Assembly (NCBI RefSeq): GCF_001761365.1
Contig: NZ_CP017477.1
Location: 270,501-334,500 of the forward strand
Direction of reading: 5' to 3'
Source: Polaribacter vadi
Lineage (GTDB): Bacteria > Bacteroidota > Bacteroidia > Flavobacteriales > Flavobacteriaceae
DNA length: 64,000 nucleotides
Below, piece by piece: positions 8,326 through 17,076 of the stretch. Both the position numbers and the translations under genes were made by a program. Under the pieces are notes generated by a model that was given only the letters and a program-made list of their open reading frames with translations, was not told the DNA's origin and did no database searches. The number at the start of each line of letters is the position of its first letter. Within the stretch, counting starts at the first letter, position 1.

Positions 8326-9393
8326 CTACAACTCCAACAGTCTTTTAGCAGCGTTAAAAGGTGTTGTTTTTCCATTTTCTAAATCCTCAATTTCTTTTGA
8401 TAACGCATTTTTAATTAATGGATTTTGGTAAAAATTAGCTTTCAATTGTTGGTCAATAGTCGCTAATAACCAGTATTTATTTTGCTGATTTCGTTTTTTA
8501 TCAAAATAGTTATTGGCTTTTGTCAAAGCAATATAATCCACAATCATCTTGTCGATTTTATCAATTCCGATGTTTTTTAAAGCACTTGCAGTTAAAACTT
8601 TCGGTTGCCAATTACTTTCTTTTATTGGGTATAAATGCAAAGCTCTGTTGAATTCAACTTTTGCAATTTTGGCATTTTTTTCATTATCACCATCAGCTTT
8701 GTTGATAACGATTGCATCTGCCATTTCAATAATTCCACGTTTAATTCCTTGCAATTCATCTCCAGCACCAGCGAGTTTTAACAACAAAAAGAAATCGACC
8801 ATAGAATGTACCACAGTTTCAGATTGCCCAACTCCAACAGTTTCTATAATAATGGTATCAAAACCAGCAGCTTCACACAAAATAATAGATTCTCTAGTTT
8901 TTTGCGCAACTCCACCCAAAGAAGTTCCAGAAGGCGAAGGCCTGATAAACGCATTTTTATCAGTCACTAATTCTTCCATTCTAGTTTTATCACCTAAAAT
9001 AGAACCTTTATTTACGGAACTACTTGGATCAACAGCCAAAACAGCTACTTTTTTATGTTGAGAAGTTAAGTGTTTTCCAAAAGATTCGATAAATGTACTT
9101 TTTCCAACTCCAGGAACTCCTGTAATTCCGATTCTTACAGATTTGTTAGTAAAAGGCAAACAGCGTTCTAAAATTTCGTTTGCTTTTTTTTGATGATTTG
9201 CATTCGTACTTTCCACCAAAGTGATTGCTCTGCTTAAAAAAGTGATATTTCCATCCAAAATTTTGGACACAAACTCATCCACAGAATTCTGCTTAGCTCT
9301 ATTTCTTTTTATGTTTTCTGCGCTTAAAAAACTGGTTGTTTCTGGTTTTAAAACACCTTCATTTTCTTGTAAAGCAGATTTATTTTTATCCAT
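8326..9393 (-). CDS. meaB: Methylmalonyl-CoA mutase-associated GTPase MeaB (ArgK family)
   Basis: A 355-residue G3E-family GTPase that protects and reloads the B12-dependent methylmalonyl-CoA mutase. Visible motifs are the P-loop GITGVPGVGKST, the conserved VLAVDPSS, KTRMEEL and SPSGTSLGGVA segments of MeaB, ETVGVGQSE (switch/metal site), and VINKADGD (NKxD base specificity). Length fits the family. No mutase subunit lies in this window, so the partner must be elsewhere. It is divergent from the ECF sigma gene. Confidence 0.95.
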   Translation of the reverse strand: MDKNKSALQENEGVLKPETTSFLSAENIKRNRAKQNSVDEFVSKILDGNITFLSRAITLVESTNANHQKKANEILERCLPFTNKSVRIGITGVPGVGKSTFIESFGKHLTSQHKKVAVLAVDPSSSVNKGSILGDKTRMEELVTDKNAFIRPSPSGTSLGGVAQKTRESIILCEAAGFDTIIIETVGVGQSETVVHSMVDFFLLLKLAGAGDELQGIKRGIIEMADAIVINKADGDNEKNAKIAKVEFNRALHLYPIKESNWQPKVLTASALKNIGIDKIDKMIVDYIALTKANNYFDKKRNQQNKYWLLATIDQQLKANFYQNPLIKNALSKEIEDLENGKTTPFNAAKRLLEL

Positions 9394-9437
9394 TGTAAAA
9401 TTAATATGTAAATTTAAAGATAATTAATTTATAATTT

Positions 9438-9466
9438 TTGCAACAACTCGAAAAATGTATCGTCTT
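9438..9466 (+). promoter_or_regulatory. ECF-type (self-recognised) promoter of the sigma operon
   Basis: TTGCAAC (9438-9444), 16 bases, then CGTCTT (9461-9466). The AAC-N16-CGTC pattern is the textbook group-IV sigma promoter and differs from the housekeeping TAnnTTTG boxes in this window. It ends 18 bases before the sigma factor ATG. Autoregulation is inferred. Confidence 0.6.
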
Positions 9467-9484
9467 TAGAGTAAGAATGATTTA

Positions 9485-10042
9485 ATGAAACCAACCAAAC
9501 AATTACATCAAACTATTATAAACCAATGCAAAAACAATAATGCAAAGGCACAAATGCAATTGTATAATTTGTATGGAAAGGCTATGTTTTTAATTGCCTA
9601 TAGATATGTAAAAGACCAATTTATTGCAGAAGATGTGATGCAAGATGCTTTTATAAAAGCGTTTAAAAATATCGATAATTATAAGAATGAAGTCGCTTTT
9701 GGAGCTTGGTTAAAACGAATTGTTATCAATCAAAGTATCGATCAATTAAAGAAAAAGAAATTAGATTTAGTTGCCATTAATGAAGAAATTACAACGAGTA
9801 GAGAAGATGATAACTGGCAAGTTGACTGTGAAATTTCTGTTGATGAAATTGTAGAGAAAATAAAATTATTAAAAGAAAAATATCGCTTGGTTTTGAGTTT
9901 GTATTTGTTAGAAGGGTATGATCATCAAGAGATTGCACAAGTTTTAAAGATTACAGAAAATACATCTAGAACAAATTTGCTTAGAGGAAAAAGATTATTG
10001 AGAGAACATTTAAAAGACACGAATTATGCAGCAAGATATTAG
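9485..10042 (+). CDS. RNA polymerase ECF sigma factor (sigma-70 family)
   Basis: A 185-residue extracytoplasmic-function sigma factor. Region 2 is at about 25-90 (YRYVKDQFIAEDVMQDAFIKAFKNI, then FGAWLKRIVINQSIDQLKKKK) and region 4 at about 125-180 (LVLSLYLLEGYDHQEIAQVLKITENTSRTNLLRGKRLLREHL, a helix-turn-helix). Its 3' end overlaps the next gene by 17 bases, so the operon is translationally coupled. A self-type promoter precedes it. The usual anti-sigma partner would be the next gene. Confidence 0.93.
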   Translation: MKPTKQLHQTIINQCKNNNAKAQMQLYNLYGKAMFLIAYRYVKDQFIAEDVMQDAFIKAFKNIDNYKNEVAFGAWLKRIVINQSIDQLKKKKLDLVAINEEITTSREDDNWQVDCEISVDEIVEKIKLLKEKYRLVLSLYLLEGYDHQEIAQVLKITENTSRTNLLRGKRLLREHLKDTNYAARY

Positions 10043-10589
10043 AGAAAAATTAAAGGATTTCCAGGAACAAAATATAGAATTATCAGCAAATCATGCATCA
10101 AAGTTTGAAAACTTATTAAAGGCTGAATTACATTCTAAGAAAAAGAAAAAAACACCTTTTAAATGGTTGTCTGTTGCAGCATCAATTGTATTGTTAGTTA
10201 GTTTGGCAATTAAATTTTATCCTACAGAAAATATAGAAGAACAACCAATAGTAAAAAAAGATGCTGAAATTACTTTAGGAAATATTTCCCCTGAATTTAA
10301 CACTATAGAAACCTATTATACAAATAGTATTAAACTAGAAATTAGTCAATTAGACTTATCTGATGGGAATAAAGAAATTGTAGATAATTATTTATTAAAA
10401 ATTGCAGAACTCACCAAAGAATACAAATTATTAACCAAAGAGCTCAATACAAATGGGGTTAATGATGCAACTATAGATGCACTAATTGGTAATTTACAAT
10501 TACGCTTACAGCTTTTACAACGTTTAAAAAAGCAACTAAATGAACTTAAAAATTTAAACACAAATCAACATGAAACACAAGTCATATAA
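10026..10589 (+). CDS. Single-pass membrane protein, candidate anti-sigma factor
   Basis: A 187-residue protein with a cytoplasmic N-terminal ~45 residues, a Lys-rich stop-transfer cluster (HSKKKKKTPFK), one transmembrane helix (about 48-65, WLSVAASIVLLVSLAIKF) and a periplasmic helical region rich in Leu, Lys and Gln (about 100-185, coiled-coil-like). It overlaps the sigma gene by 17 bases and the next gene by 20. This position and topology fit an anti-sigma factor. No zinc anti-sigma motif (HxxxCxxC) is present, so the role is inferred from context only. Confidence 0.75.
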   Translation: MQQDIREKLKDFQEQNIELSANHASKFENLLKAELHSKKKKKTPFKWLSVAASIVLLVSLAIKFYPTENIEEQPIVKKDAEITLGNISPEFNTIETYYTNSIKLEISQLDLSDGNKEIVDNYLLKIAELTKEYKLLTKELNTNGVNDATIDALIGNLQLRLQLLQRLKKQLNELKNLNTNQHETQVI

Positions 10590-11940
10590 ATATATTTTTA
10601 CTTTTATAGCCATCAGTTTTTTAGGAACTGCCTTTGCACAAAAGTTCGATAAAAAGTTTACAGAAAACTTTACAACAAATAAAGATGTGGAAGTTGCCAT
10701 TAATGCATCTAACACAGATATAAACGTTACAACTTGGGATAAAAATGAAGTTCAGATTGAGGCTTTTATAGAAATTGAAGGAATTTCTAAAGAAGAAGCT
10801 GAAAAGTTTTTCAAAAATTGGGAATTTGAAGCTTTAGGAAATAAGAGAAAAGTTCAAATTACCTCTAAAGGTAATAATGCCTTTAACTTTAAGAATGATT
10901 TTGTCTTTTTTGATGATATGAATTTCGATTTTGAAATGCCAAATATTGATTTTTCGAGTTTTGAAAATTTAGAATTACCAAAGATGGATTTTGATTTTGA
11001 TTTCAATTTTGACTTTAAAGATGTTTTTGATGATATTGACGAAAACATGGGAAAAGATGGTAAGTATAACTTTAGATGGAAAGATGATGATAATAACATT
11101 GTAATCAACACGAAAGAGGAATGGGAAGCATTTAAGAAATCTAAAAAATATGCAGAACTAAAAAGTAAAATGAAAATTGATAAAGAAAAATTAAGAAAAG
11201 ATTTTGCTGAATCTCAAGAAGAAATGAAAAAGCAATTAAAGGAATCTAAAGAAAAATATTATAAGATAGATAAAGAAAAAATAAAGCAAGAATTATTGAA
11301 AGTTAAAGAAGAACTTAAAAAATTAAACTTTAAATCTAATTCAGATGATATCATCATCAATGGAAAAAAAATTAAAATTAAAAAGAGGTTAGAAATTAAA
11401 GTCCCAAAAGGCGCAACTTTCGATTTGAATACGCGTCATTGTAAAGTAACATTACCAAACACAGTTGCCTTTGGAAACGTAAAATATGGCACTTTTAATG
11501 CTCATAACTTAAATGGTGGTGAATTAACTATCGATTTTTCTCCTGTAACTATCAATGATTTAAACGCTTGTACTTTATTTTTAAACAATGTAACTGATGC
11601 TAAAATAGCATCAGTTACTAATACCAACTTAAATACAAATTCTTCTGGAATTTTTATCAATCTTGTTAATGATAATGTAGATATTAAAGGTAAATTTGGT
11701 GATCTAGAAGTTTTAAACTTTTCACCAACTTTTACTTCCTTTAATTTAAATTTGGATGCATCATCAGCGATACTAAATTTTAAAAATATAAAAGATAAAT
11801 TAAATTTTGCAGCAACATATTTAAGCGAGAATCCATCATCAAACAAATCAAAAAGTACTACTTTTCATGGTATGATCTCCGCAAAAACTAATAGAATTAT
11901 TATTGAAGCTAAAAACAGTAAATTAACTGTAATAAAATAA
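10570..11940 (+). CDS. Exported DUF4097-like beta-helical protein with acidic Asp-Phe-rich segment
   Basis: A 456-residue exported protein; the signal peptide ends near GTAFAQ. The N-terminal part (about 30-95, EVAINASNTDINVTTWDKNEVQIEA) and C-terminal part (about 275-456, short repeated strands such as KVTLPNTVAFGNVKYGTFNAH) resemble the DUF4097/adhesin-like beta-solenoid proteins found in anti-sigma operons. Between them are a very acidic Asp/Phe-rich stretch (about 110-165, with DFDFDFNFDF) and a Lys/Glu-rich helical stretch (about 190-260). It is the last gene of the ECF operon, so it is probably an envelope-stress target or sensor. The function is not known. Confidence 0.8.
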   Translation: MKHKSYKYIFTFIAISFLGTAFAQKFDKKFTENFTTNKDVEVAINASNTDINVTTWDKNEVQIEAFIEIEGISKEEAEKFFKNWEFEALGNKRKVQITSKGNNAFNFKNDFVFFDDMNFDFEMPNIDFSSFENLELPKMDFDFDFNFDFKDVFDDIDENMGKDGKYNFRWKDDDNNIVINTKEEWEAFKKSKKYAELKSKMKIDKEKLRKDFAESQEEMKKQLKESKEKYYKIDKEKIKQELLKVKEELKKLNFKSNSDDIIINGKKIKIKKRLEIKVPKGATFDLNTRHCKVTLPNTVAFGNVKYGTFNAHNLNGGELTIDFSPVTINDLNACTLFLNNVTDAKIASVTNTNLNTNSSGIFINLVNDNVDIKGKFGDLEVLNFSPTFTSFNLNLDASSAILNFKNIKDKLNFAATYLSENPSSNKSKSTTFHGMISAKTNRIIIEAKNSKLTVIK

Positions 11941-12052
11941 TATTTTCATAGATTTTATATCCTCAATTTCTTTCCAAAACTTCCCTTAATTTCCATTTCG
12001 GTATTCTTTTTAAAGTGCCTATATTTATCGCCTGTAAATAGTCACTTATTTA

Positions 12053-13531
12053 ATGGAATTATACAAAGAAAATCAACTTAAAATATACAATTCTCTTTCA
12101 AAAACGAAAGAAGATTTTAAACCTATAACAGACGGATATGTAGGTATGTACGTGTGTGGACCAACAGTATACAGCAATGCACATTTAGGCAATGTTAGAA
12201 CGTTTATGTTCTTTGATGTGGTGTATCGTTATTTATTGCATTTGGGCTACAAAGTGCGTTATGTACGTAATATTACAGATGCTGGGCATTTAGAAAATGA
12301 TGCTGATGAAGGTGAAGATAGGATTTCTAAAAAAGCACGTTTAGAAAAAATTGAACCTATGGAAGTGGTTCAAAAATATACGGTCGATTTTCATAACGTT
12401 TTAAAAAACTACAATTTTTTACCTCCAAGTATAGAGCCAACTGCAACAGGACATATTGTTGAGCAGATAGAAATGATTAAAGAAATCATTGAAAAAGGTT
12501 TTGCTTATGAAGTAAATGGTTCTGTTTACTTTGATGTTTTAGAATACAATAAAAAAGGAAATTACGGAATTCTTTCTGGTAGAAAAGTGGAAGATTTAAT
12601 CCACAATACAAGAGCTTTAGATGGACAATCTGACAAGAAAAATCCACAAGATTTTGCACTTTGGAAAAAAGCAGATGAACGTCATATTATGAGATGGCCT
12701 TCACCTTGGAGTGATGGTTTTCCTGGTTGGCATTTAGAATGTTCTGTAATGAGTACAAAATATTTAGGCGAACAATTTGATATTCATGGAGGTGGATTGG
12801 ATTTAAAATTTCCACATCATGAATGTGAAATAGCACAATCGCAAACATGTTCTGGTGTAAAACCCGTAAATTATTGGATGCACACAAATATGTTGCTGTT
12901 AAATAGCCAAAAAATGGCAAAATCTACAGGAAATTTTATTTTACCAAATGAAATTTTATCTGGAGAAAATGATATTTTACCAAAAGCATTTTCTGCATCT
13001 GTAGTTCGTTTTTTTAACATGCAAGCTAATTATAGAAGCATTTTAGATTTTTCTGGAGAAGCTTTAGAAGCATCAGAAAAAGGACATGCAAAATTAATGG
13101 AAGCTATTTCTTATTTAGAGAAAATTGAAGCTGGCAACACATCAACTTTGGATGTTAAAAAATGGAAAAAGGATTGTTATGCAGCAATGAATGACGATTT
13201 TAATACACCAATTTTAATTTCGCATTTGTTTGATGCTGTGAAGCTTATCAACCAAATAAAAGAAAATAAAGCAAGTTTAACTGCTGATGATTTAGTGGAA
13301 TTTAAGCAAACTATAAATGCGTTGGTTTTTGATGTTTTAGGGTTGATGAATGAAAACGCTCAAGATAATTCAGGTAAAGTAAATGGAGTAGTGGAGTTGC
13401 TCATCAAACTAAGAAAAGAAGCAAGAGAAAATAAAGACTGGGCATTATCAGATCAAATTAGAGACGAATTAATTGAACTAGGAATTCAATTAAAAGATGG
13501 TAAGGAAGGCACCACTTTTTCGATTAATTAA
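12053..13531 (+). CDS. cysS: Cysteinyl-tRNA synthetase
   Basis: A 492-residue class I aminoacyl-tRNA synthetase that charges tRNA-Cys. Zinc and HIGH region: [19 protein letters not shown]. Further zinc ligands sit in WHLECSVMS and [11 protein letters not shown]. The KMSKS loop appears as KMAKSTGN. The C-terminal DALR-like helical domain and tail ([18 protein letters not shown]) are present. Length is normal and no defects are visible. It is the first gene of a plus-strand run with yidD and lgt. Confidence 0.98.
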   Translation: MELYKENQLKIYNSLSKTKEDFKPITDGYVGMYVCGPTVYSNAHLGNVRTFMFFDVVYRYLLHLGYKVRYVRNITDAGHLENDADEGEDRISKKARLEKIEPMEVVQKYTVDFHNVLKNYNFLPPSIEPTATGHIVEQIEMIKEIIEKGFAYEVNGSVYFDVLEYNKKGNYGILSGRKVEDLIHNTRALDGQSDKKNPQDFALWKKADERHIMRWPSPWSDGFPGWHLECSVMSTKYLGEQFDIHGGGLDLKFPHHECEIAQSQTCSGVKPVNYWMHTNMLLLNSQKMAKSTGNFILPNEILSGENDILPKAFSASVVRFFNMQANYRSILDFSGEALEASEKGHAKLMEAISYLEKIEAGNTSTLDVKKWKKDCYAAMNDDFNTPILISHLFDAVKLINQIKENKASLTADDLVEFKQTINALVFDVLGLMNENAQDNSGKVNGVVELLIKLRKEARENKDWALSDQIRDELIELGIQLKDGKEGTTFSIN

Positions 13532-13533
13532 TA

Positions 13534-13609
13534 GATAATTACGAATTGTAAATTACGAATTACAAATTTTTAAGTATAATTGTCATTTCGACGATAGGAG
13601 AAATCTCAT
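13534..13609. repeat. Degenerate intergenic repeats after cysS
   Basis: From 13534 to about 13577 the sequence iterates a degenerate ATTACGAATT/TTGTAAATT motif. At 13581-13609 lies TGTCATTTCGACGATAGG followed by AGAAATCTCA, a string I recall as a common interspersed intergenic repeat in flavobacterial genomes. Neither part is coding. Confidence 0.5.
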
Positions 13610-13632
13610 AATTTAAATCGTAAAATTTAGTA

Positions 13633-13872
13633 ATGAAAAAAATACTTTCATACCCATTTATTTTATTAGTTCGTTTTTATCAGGTAGCAATTTCTCCATA
13701 TACACCAGCAACTTGTAGATATAGCCCAACTTGTTCACATTATACAATAGAAGCTTTGCAAAAACACGGATTATTTTCTGGAGGTTGGTTATCTTTGAAG
13801 CGAATTTTTAGTTGTCATCCTTGGGGAGGAAGTGGTTATGATCCTGTGCCAGAGAAAGAAATTAAAAAATAG
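13633..13872 (+). CDS. yidD: Membrane protein insertion efficiency factor YidD
   Basis: A 79-residue YidD-family protein, membrane-associated through an N-terminal amphipathic helix, that assists YidC/Sec-dependent insertion. The family signature is complete: [31 protein letters not shown], then [14 protein letters not shown], with the three conserved cysteines. Full length. Confidence 0.96.
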   Translation: MKKILSYPFILLVRFYQVAISPYTPATCRYSPTCSHYTIEALQKHGLFSGGWLSLKRIFSCHPWGGSGYDPVPEKEIKK

Positions 13873-13951
13873 ATTAGAGAAAATAGAAAAAGAGCAAAGA
13901 ATAAAGAGAAAAGACGCAAGACTTTAAATTTTAAACATTGAACATAAGTAT

Positions 13952-14818
13952 ATGAATTTTTCAGCAATAGAGTGGAGTCCATCAATAGGAATCGATTTAG
14001 GTTTTTTTGTAATTCGTTGGTATAGTTTAATGTTTGTTGCCGCTTTTTTATTAGGTCTACACTTAATGAAAAAAATATATGTAGAAGATAAAATACCTAA
14101 AGAAAAGTTAGATACATTATTTATGTATGTTTTTATTTCGATGTTAATTGGAATGCGTTTGGGAGATGTTTTCTTTTATAGTTGGGACTATTACCAAAAT
14201 CATTTATTAGAAATATTTTTACCTATAAAAGAAAGTGCAAACGACTCTTTATTTGGGTTTATTAAAGGTTGGAAATTTACTGGATTCACTGGTTTTGCGA
14301 GTCATGGAGCAGCCATTGGTATTCCTATTGCTATGTATTTTTACGCAAAAAAACACTTGCATAAACCTTGGCTTTTTATTTTAGATAGATTGGCAATTAT
14401 GGTTGCTTTAGCTGGTTTCTTTATTAGAACTGGTAATTTTATGAATTCAGAAATTGTTGGGAAAGCAACAGGAACTGATTTTGGTGTAATTTTTAAAAAT
14501 AATGCTGAAGATTTAGCAAGACACCCAACTCAATTATATGAAGCTTTTAGTTATTTAATCTTATTTTTTGTAATGTGGTATTTGTATTGGAAAACCGATA
14601 AAAAAGAAAAAACTGGGTTCTTATTTGGCTTGTTCTTTGCAGTTTTATGGTCTTTAAGATTCGTCATAGAATTTTTAAAAGAACCACAAGTTCAAGAAAG
14701 AGGAGAAGAATGGTTCTTTAGTCCTTTAAACACTGGTCAAGTATTGAGTATTCCTTTAGTTTTAATAGGGTTGTGGTTAATGTTTAGAAAAACAAAAAAC
14801 TCAGAGAAAATAGCCTAA
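13952..14818 (+). CDS. lgt: Prolipoprotein diacylglyceryl transferase
   Basis: A 288-residue inner-membrane enzyme that moves diacylglycerol from phosphatidylglycerol to the lipobox cysteine. It has about seven transmembrane segments. The Lgt signature is recognisable as FIRTGNFMNSEIVG (canonical GRxGNFxNxE), with the catalytic-region ASHGAAIG before it and RHPTQLYEA after it. The substrate lipoproteins in this window include 6749-8206, 38733-39755, 54486-55946 and 61822-62880. Its stop codon overlaps the next start (TAATG). Confidence 0.96.
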   Translation: MNFSAIEWSPSIGIDLGFFVIRWYSLMFVAAFLLGLHLMKKIYVEDKIPKEKLDTLFMYVFISMLIGMRLGDVFFYSWDYYQNHLLEIFLPIKESANDSLFGFIKGWKFTGFTGFASHGAAIGIPIAMYFYAKKHLHKPWLFILDRLAIMVALAGFFIRTGNFMNSEIVGKATGTDFGVIFKNNAEDLARHPTQLYEAFSYLILFFVMWYLYWKTDKKEKTGFLFGLFFAVLWSLRFVIEFLKEPQVQERGEEWFFSPLNTGQVLSIPLVLIGLWLMFRKTKNSEKIA

Positions 14819-15129
14819 TGGAAAAATTAAAAGAAAGATGGGACATAGAAAGCAATTGGGCTATCGTTGCTATTTTTATTGTCTTTGCAATTAATGGATC
14901 TTTTGCAGCTTGGGTTGCAAAACCTATTACAGCTTTTTTAGGATTATCAACAGAAACTATGAGCCCTTGGTTTTATTATCCGTTAAGAATTTTATTAATT
15001 TTTCCAGTTTATCAACTTACTTTACCAATTGTAGGTTGGCTTTTTGGTCAATTTAAATTCTTTTGGGCTTTCGAGAAAAAGTTTTTAGGCAGATTAGGAT
15101 TGGGTTTTTTATTTAAAGAAAATAACTAA
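14818..15129 (+). CDS. Small membrane protein, DUF6787-like
   Basis: A 103-residue protein with two or three hydrophobic segments (about 15-35, 48-75). The RW..ESNWAI N-terminus and FWAFEKKFLGRLG C-terminus are typical of a small flavobacterial membrane family that I recall as DUF6787. It is translationally coupled to lgt through a TAATG overlap. Its 3' end overlaps the converging gene by four bases. The function is unknown. Confidence 0.8.
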   Translation: MEKLKERWDIESNWAIVAIFIVFAINGSFAAWVAKPITAFLGLSTETMSPWFYYPLRILLIFPVYQLTLPIVGWLFGQFKFFWAFEKKFLGRLGLGFLFKENN

Positions 15130-15422
15130 ACGTCAATAATAGTCGTTTTTTCTGTAGTAGTATTTTCATCAGTTTCAATAGTTTCTTTTTGAATTATATA
15201 GGTGTAAATCCACATAATTGTAAAAGTTGGAATAATATCTAAAGGAAGAATTTCTTCTAAAAAACTCACAATACCTGCAATTTTACCTTTGGTACCTTTG
15301 TACATTTTAGTCATTACATAACCAGAAATTGGTGCCCAAGCTAAATCTAATAAAGGAATAGGTATAAAACCGATAATATCTAAAACAATACTTAATCCTA
15401 ATTTTTTATATTTTTTATTCAT
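15126..15422 (-). CDS. Small membrane protein of unknown function
   Basis: A 98-residue protein with two hydrophobic segments (SIVLDIIGFIPIPLLDLAW; LPLDIIPTFTIMWIYTYII) and a Thr/Glu-rich tail. I do not recognise a named family. The reading frame is convincing because of its membrane topology and clean start (MNKKYKK). It converges on and slightly overlaps the lgt-linked gene. Confidence 0.7.
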   Translation of the reverse strand: MNKKYKKLGLSIVLDIIGFIPIPLLDLAWAPISGYVMTKMYKGTKGKIAGIVSFLEEILPLDIIPTFTIMWIYTYIIQKETIETDENTTTEKTTIIDV

Positions 15423-15505
15423 ATTTATAGGTATTCAAAATTCCTGCCAAAAATTAATTTGGTGCTACAGAAAATAGTAAGTTTGTTAAAAGTAAGAAAT
15501 CAAAA

Positions 15506-16132
15506 ATGAATTTTAAAAATTTTACTGATAAAATAGAAGATTTTAAAAATGTTGAATTAGGAGGTTTAGATGCTCAATTTAAAATGGCACCAAAACTTAG
15601 ATTACAATATAATAAAGATAAAATTGCAGCAAATAAGCCAAGAAAAGCAGCAGTTTTGGCATTATTTTATCCGAATAAAAAAAATGAAACGACCTTACTT
15701 TTAACTCAAAGACCAAGTTATAAAGGCATACATTCTGCTCAAATAAGTTTTCCAGGAGGAAAAGCAGAAAAAACAGATGGAAATTTAAAAGAAACAGCTT
15801 TAAGAGAAACGTTTGAAGAAGTTGGTGTGCAAACTTCATCGATAAAAATAATTAGAGAATTAACAGATGTTTACATTCCTCCAAGTAATTTTTTAGCAAC
15901 TCCTTTTTTAGGGTTTATTGATAAAAAACCCGCATTTATTTTAAACCATGAAGTTGCAAATACTATTGAGATTTTAGTGAGCGATTTGCTAAATGAAAAT
16001 AATATTACCACTGTTAATTTAACAACATCATACATGAAAAATATAGACGTGCCTTGTTTTAAGATTGATGATCATATAATTTGGGGAGCAACAGGTATGA
16101 TGCTTTCAGAAATTAAAGAACTCTTAAAATAG
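15506..16132 (+). CDS. Nudix hydrolase, CoA pyrophosphatase type
   Basis: A 208-residue Nudix protein. The catalytic box reads FPGGKAEKTDGNLKETALRE followed by TFEEVG, the form with a spacer after GGK seen in NUDT7/YeaB-like CoA pyrophosphatases. The upstream LTQRPSYKGIHSAQISFPGG corresponds to the UPF0035 CoA-binding motif (LLTxR...GQ.SFPGG). It is expected to hydrolyse CoA or acyl-CoA to phosphopantetheine and 3',5'-ADP. It sits 55 bases before the acyltransferase gene. Confidence 0.9.
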   Translation: MNFKNFTDKIEDFKNVELGGLDAQFKMAPKLRLQYNKDKIAANKPRKAAVLALFYPNKKNETTLLLTQRPSYKGIHSAQISFPGGKAEKTDGNLKETALRETFEEVGVQTSSIKIIRELTDVYIPPSNFLATPFLGFIDKKPAFILNHEVANTIEILVSDLLNENNITTVNLTTSYMKNIDVPCFKIDDHIIWGATGMMLSEIKELLK

Positions 16133-16152
16133 CAAGTTCACAAATAGTTTTG

Positions 16153-16160
16153 TAATTTTG
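16153..16160 (+). promoter_or_regulatory. -7 box (TAATTTTG) before the acyltransferase
   Basis: An exact TAnnTTTG match 27 bases before the ATG at 16188, just after the Nudix stop codon. No clear -33 element. Confidence 0.4.
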
Positions 16161-16187
16161 TTAACAAATCAAGTAAAAAGCCTATAA

Positions 16188-17003
16188 ATGCCCTTATTTA
16201 AGACAAATCCTTTTGGTCACTATTTATTCTTAAAAAAATGGATTATCCGTTTTTTTGGAGTGGTTTCACATGGTCGATATCAAAATTTTAACAATCTTAA
16301 AATTGAAGGTTCACAAATATTGAGAAATTTACCAGAAAGAAATGTACTTTTTATATCTAATCATCAAACCTATTTTGCAGATGTTGCAGCCATGTTTCAT
16401 GTTTTTAATGCTGCTTTAAAAGGTAGAGATGATACAATTAAAAATATTGGTTATATATGGCAGCCAAAATTGAATTTTTATTTTGTTGCTGCTGGAGAAA
16501 CAATGCGTTCTGGATTATTGCCAAAAATATTTGCCTATGCAGGTTCTGTTTCTATTGATAGAACTTGGAGAAGTGCTGGTCAAGATGTAAAAAGACAAGT
16601 TAAAAATTCTGATATATCTAATATTGGTAAAGCCATTAATGATGGTTGGGTTGTAACATTTCCACAAGGAACAACAACGCCTTTTAAACCCATTAGAAGA
16701 GGAACTGCACATATTATTAAAACATACAAACCAATTGTTGTACCAGTTGTAATTGATGGTTTTAGACGTTCTTTTGATAAAAAAGGTTTACGTATTAAAA
16801 GAAAAAACGTATTACAATCTATGGTGATAAAAGAGCCTTTAGAGATTGATTACGAAAACGAAGATATTGCAGATATTGTCACAAAAATAGAATATGCTAT
16901 TGAGCAACATCCATCTTTTTTAAAGGTGCTTTCTCCAGAAGATGCTGAAGAATACATTAAAGAAGAAGAAGAATTAAACAAGAAAAGAGAGTTTTGGAGT
17001 TAA
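16188..17003 (+). CDS. PlsC-like 1-acylglycerol-3-phosphate O-acyltransferase family protein
   Basis: A 271-residue membrane-associated acyltransferase. The catalytic block is SNHQTYFADVAAM (about 63-75), an H-x5-D spacing rather than the usual H-x4-D. The substrate motif normally read as FPEGTR appears as FPQGTTTPF, followed by RRGTAHI. These changes look family-wide rather than damage, because the frame and flanking conserved blocks are intact. It probably acylates lysophosphatidate or a related lipid. Confidence 0.85.
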   Translation: MPLFKTNPFGHYLFLKKWIIRFFGVVSHGRYQNFNNLKIEGSQILRNLPERNVLFISNHQTYFADVAAMFHVFNAALKGRDDTIKNIGYIWQPKLNFYFVAAGETMRSGLLPKIFAYAGSVSIDRTWRSAGQDVKRQVKNSDISNIGKAINDGWVVTFPQGTTTPFKPIRRGTAHIIKTYKPIVVPVVIDGFRRSFDKKGLRIKRKNVLQSMVIKEPLEIDYENEDIADIVTKIEYAIEQHPSFLKVLSPEDAEEYIKEEEELNKKREFWS

Positions 17004-17025
17004 TATTACTTCACTAAAAATAACT

Positions 17026-17052
17026 AAAAACATCCAAATTTTGGATGTTTTT
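17026..17052. terminator. Bidirectional terminator between convergent genes
   Basis: Arms AAAAACATCCAAA and TTTGGATGTTTTT (13 bp each) around a single T. Run-off T/A tracts on both sides serve the acyltransferase (plus) and the HAD hydrolase (minus). Confidence 0.85.
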
Positions 17053-17076
17053 TTATGAAGTTAATTTAAAAAATCT

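Noticed and set aside
8549..9061. 170-codon plus-strand ORF opposite meaB
   Set aside because: Shadow of the well-supported meaB gene; no recognisable protein features.
10854..11846. Minus-strand ORFs opposite the Asp-Phe-rich protein
   Set aside because: Low-complexity Lys/Ser/Phe translations that mirror the biased plus-strand codons; no start signals or homology.
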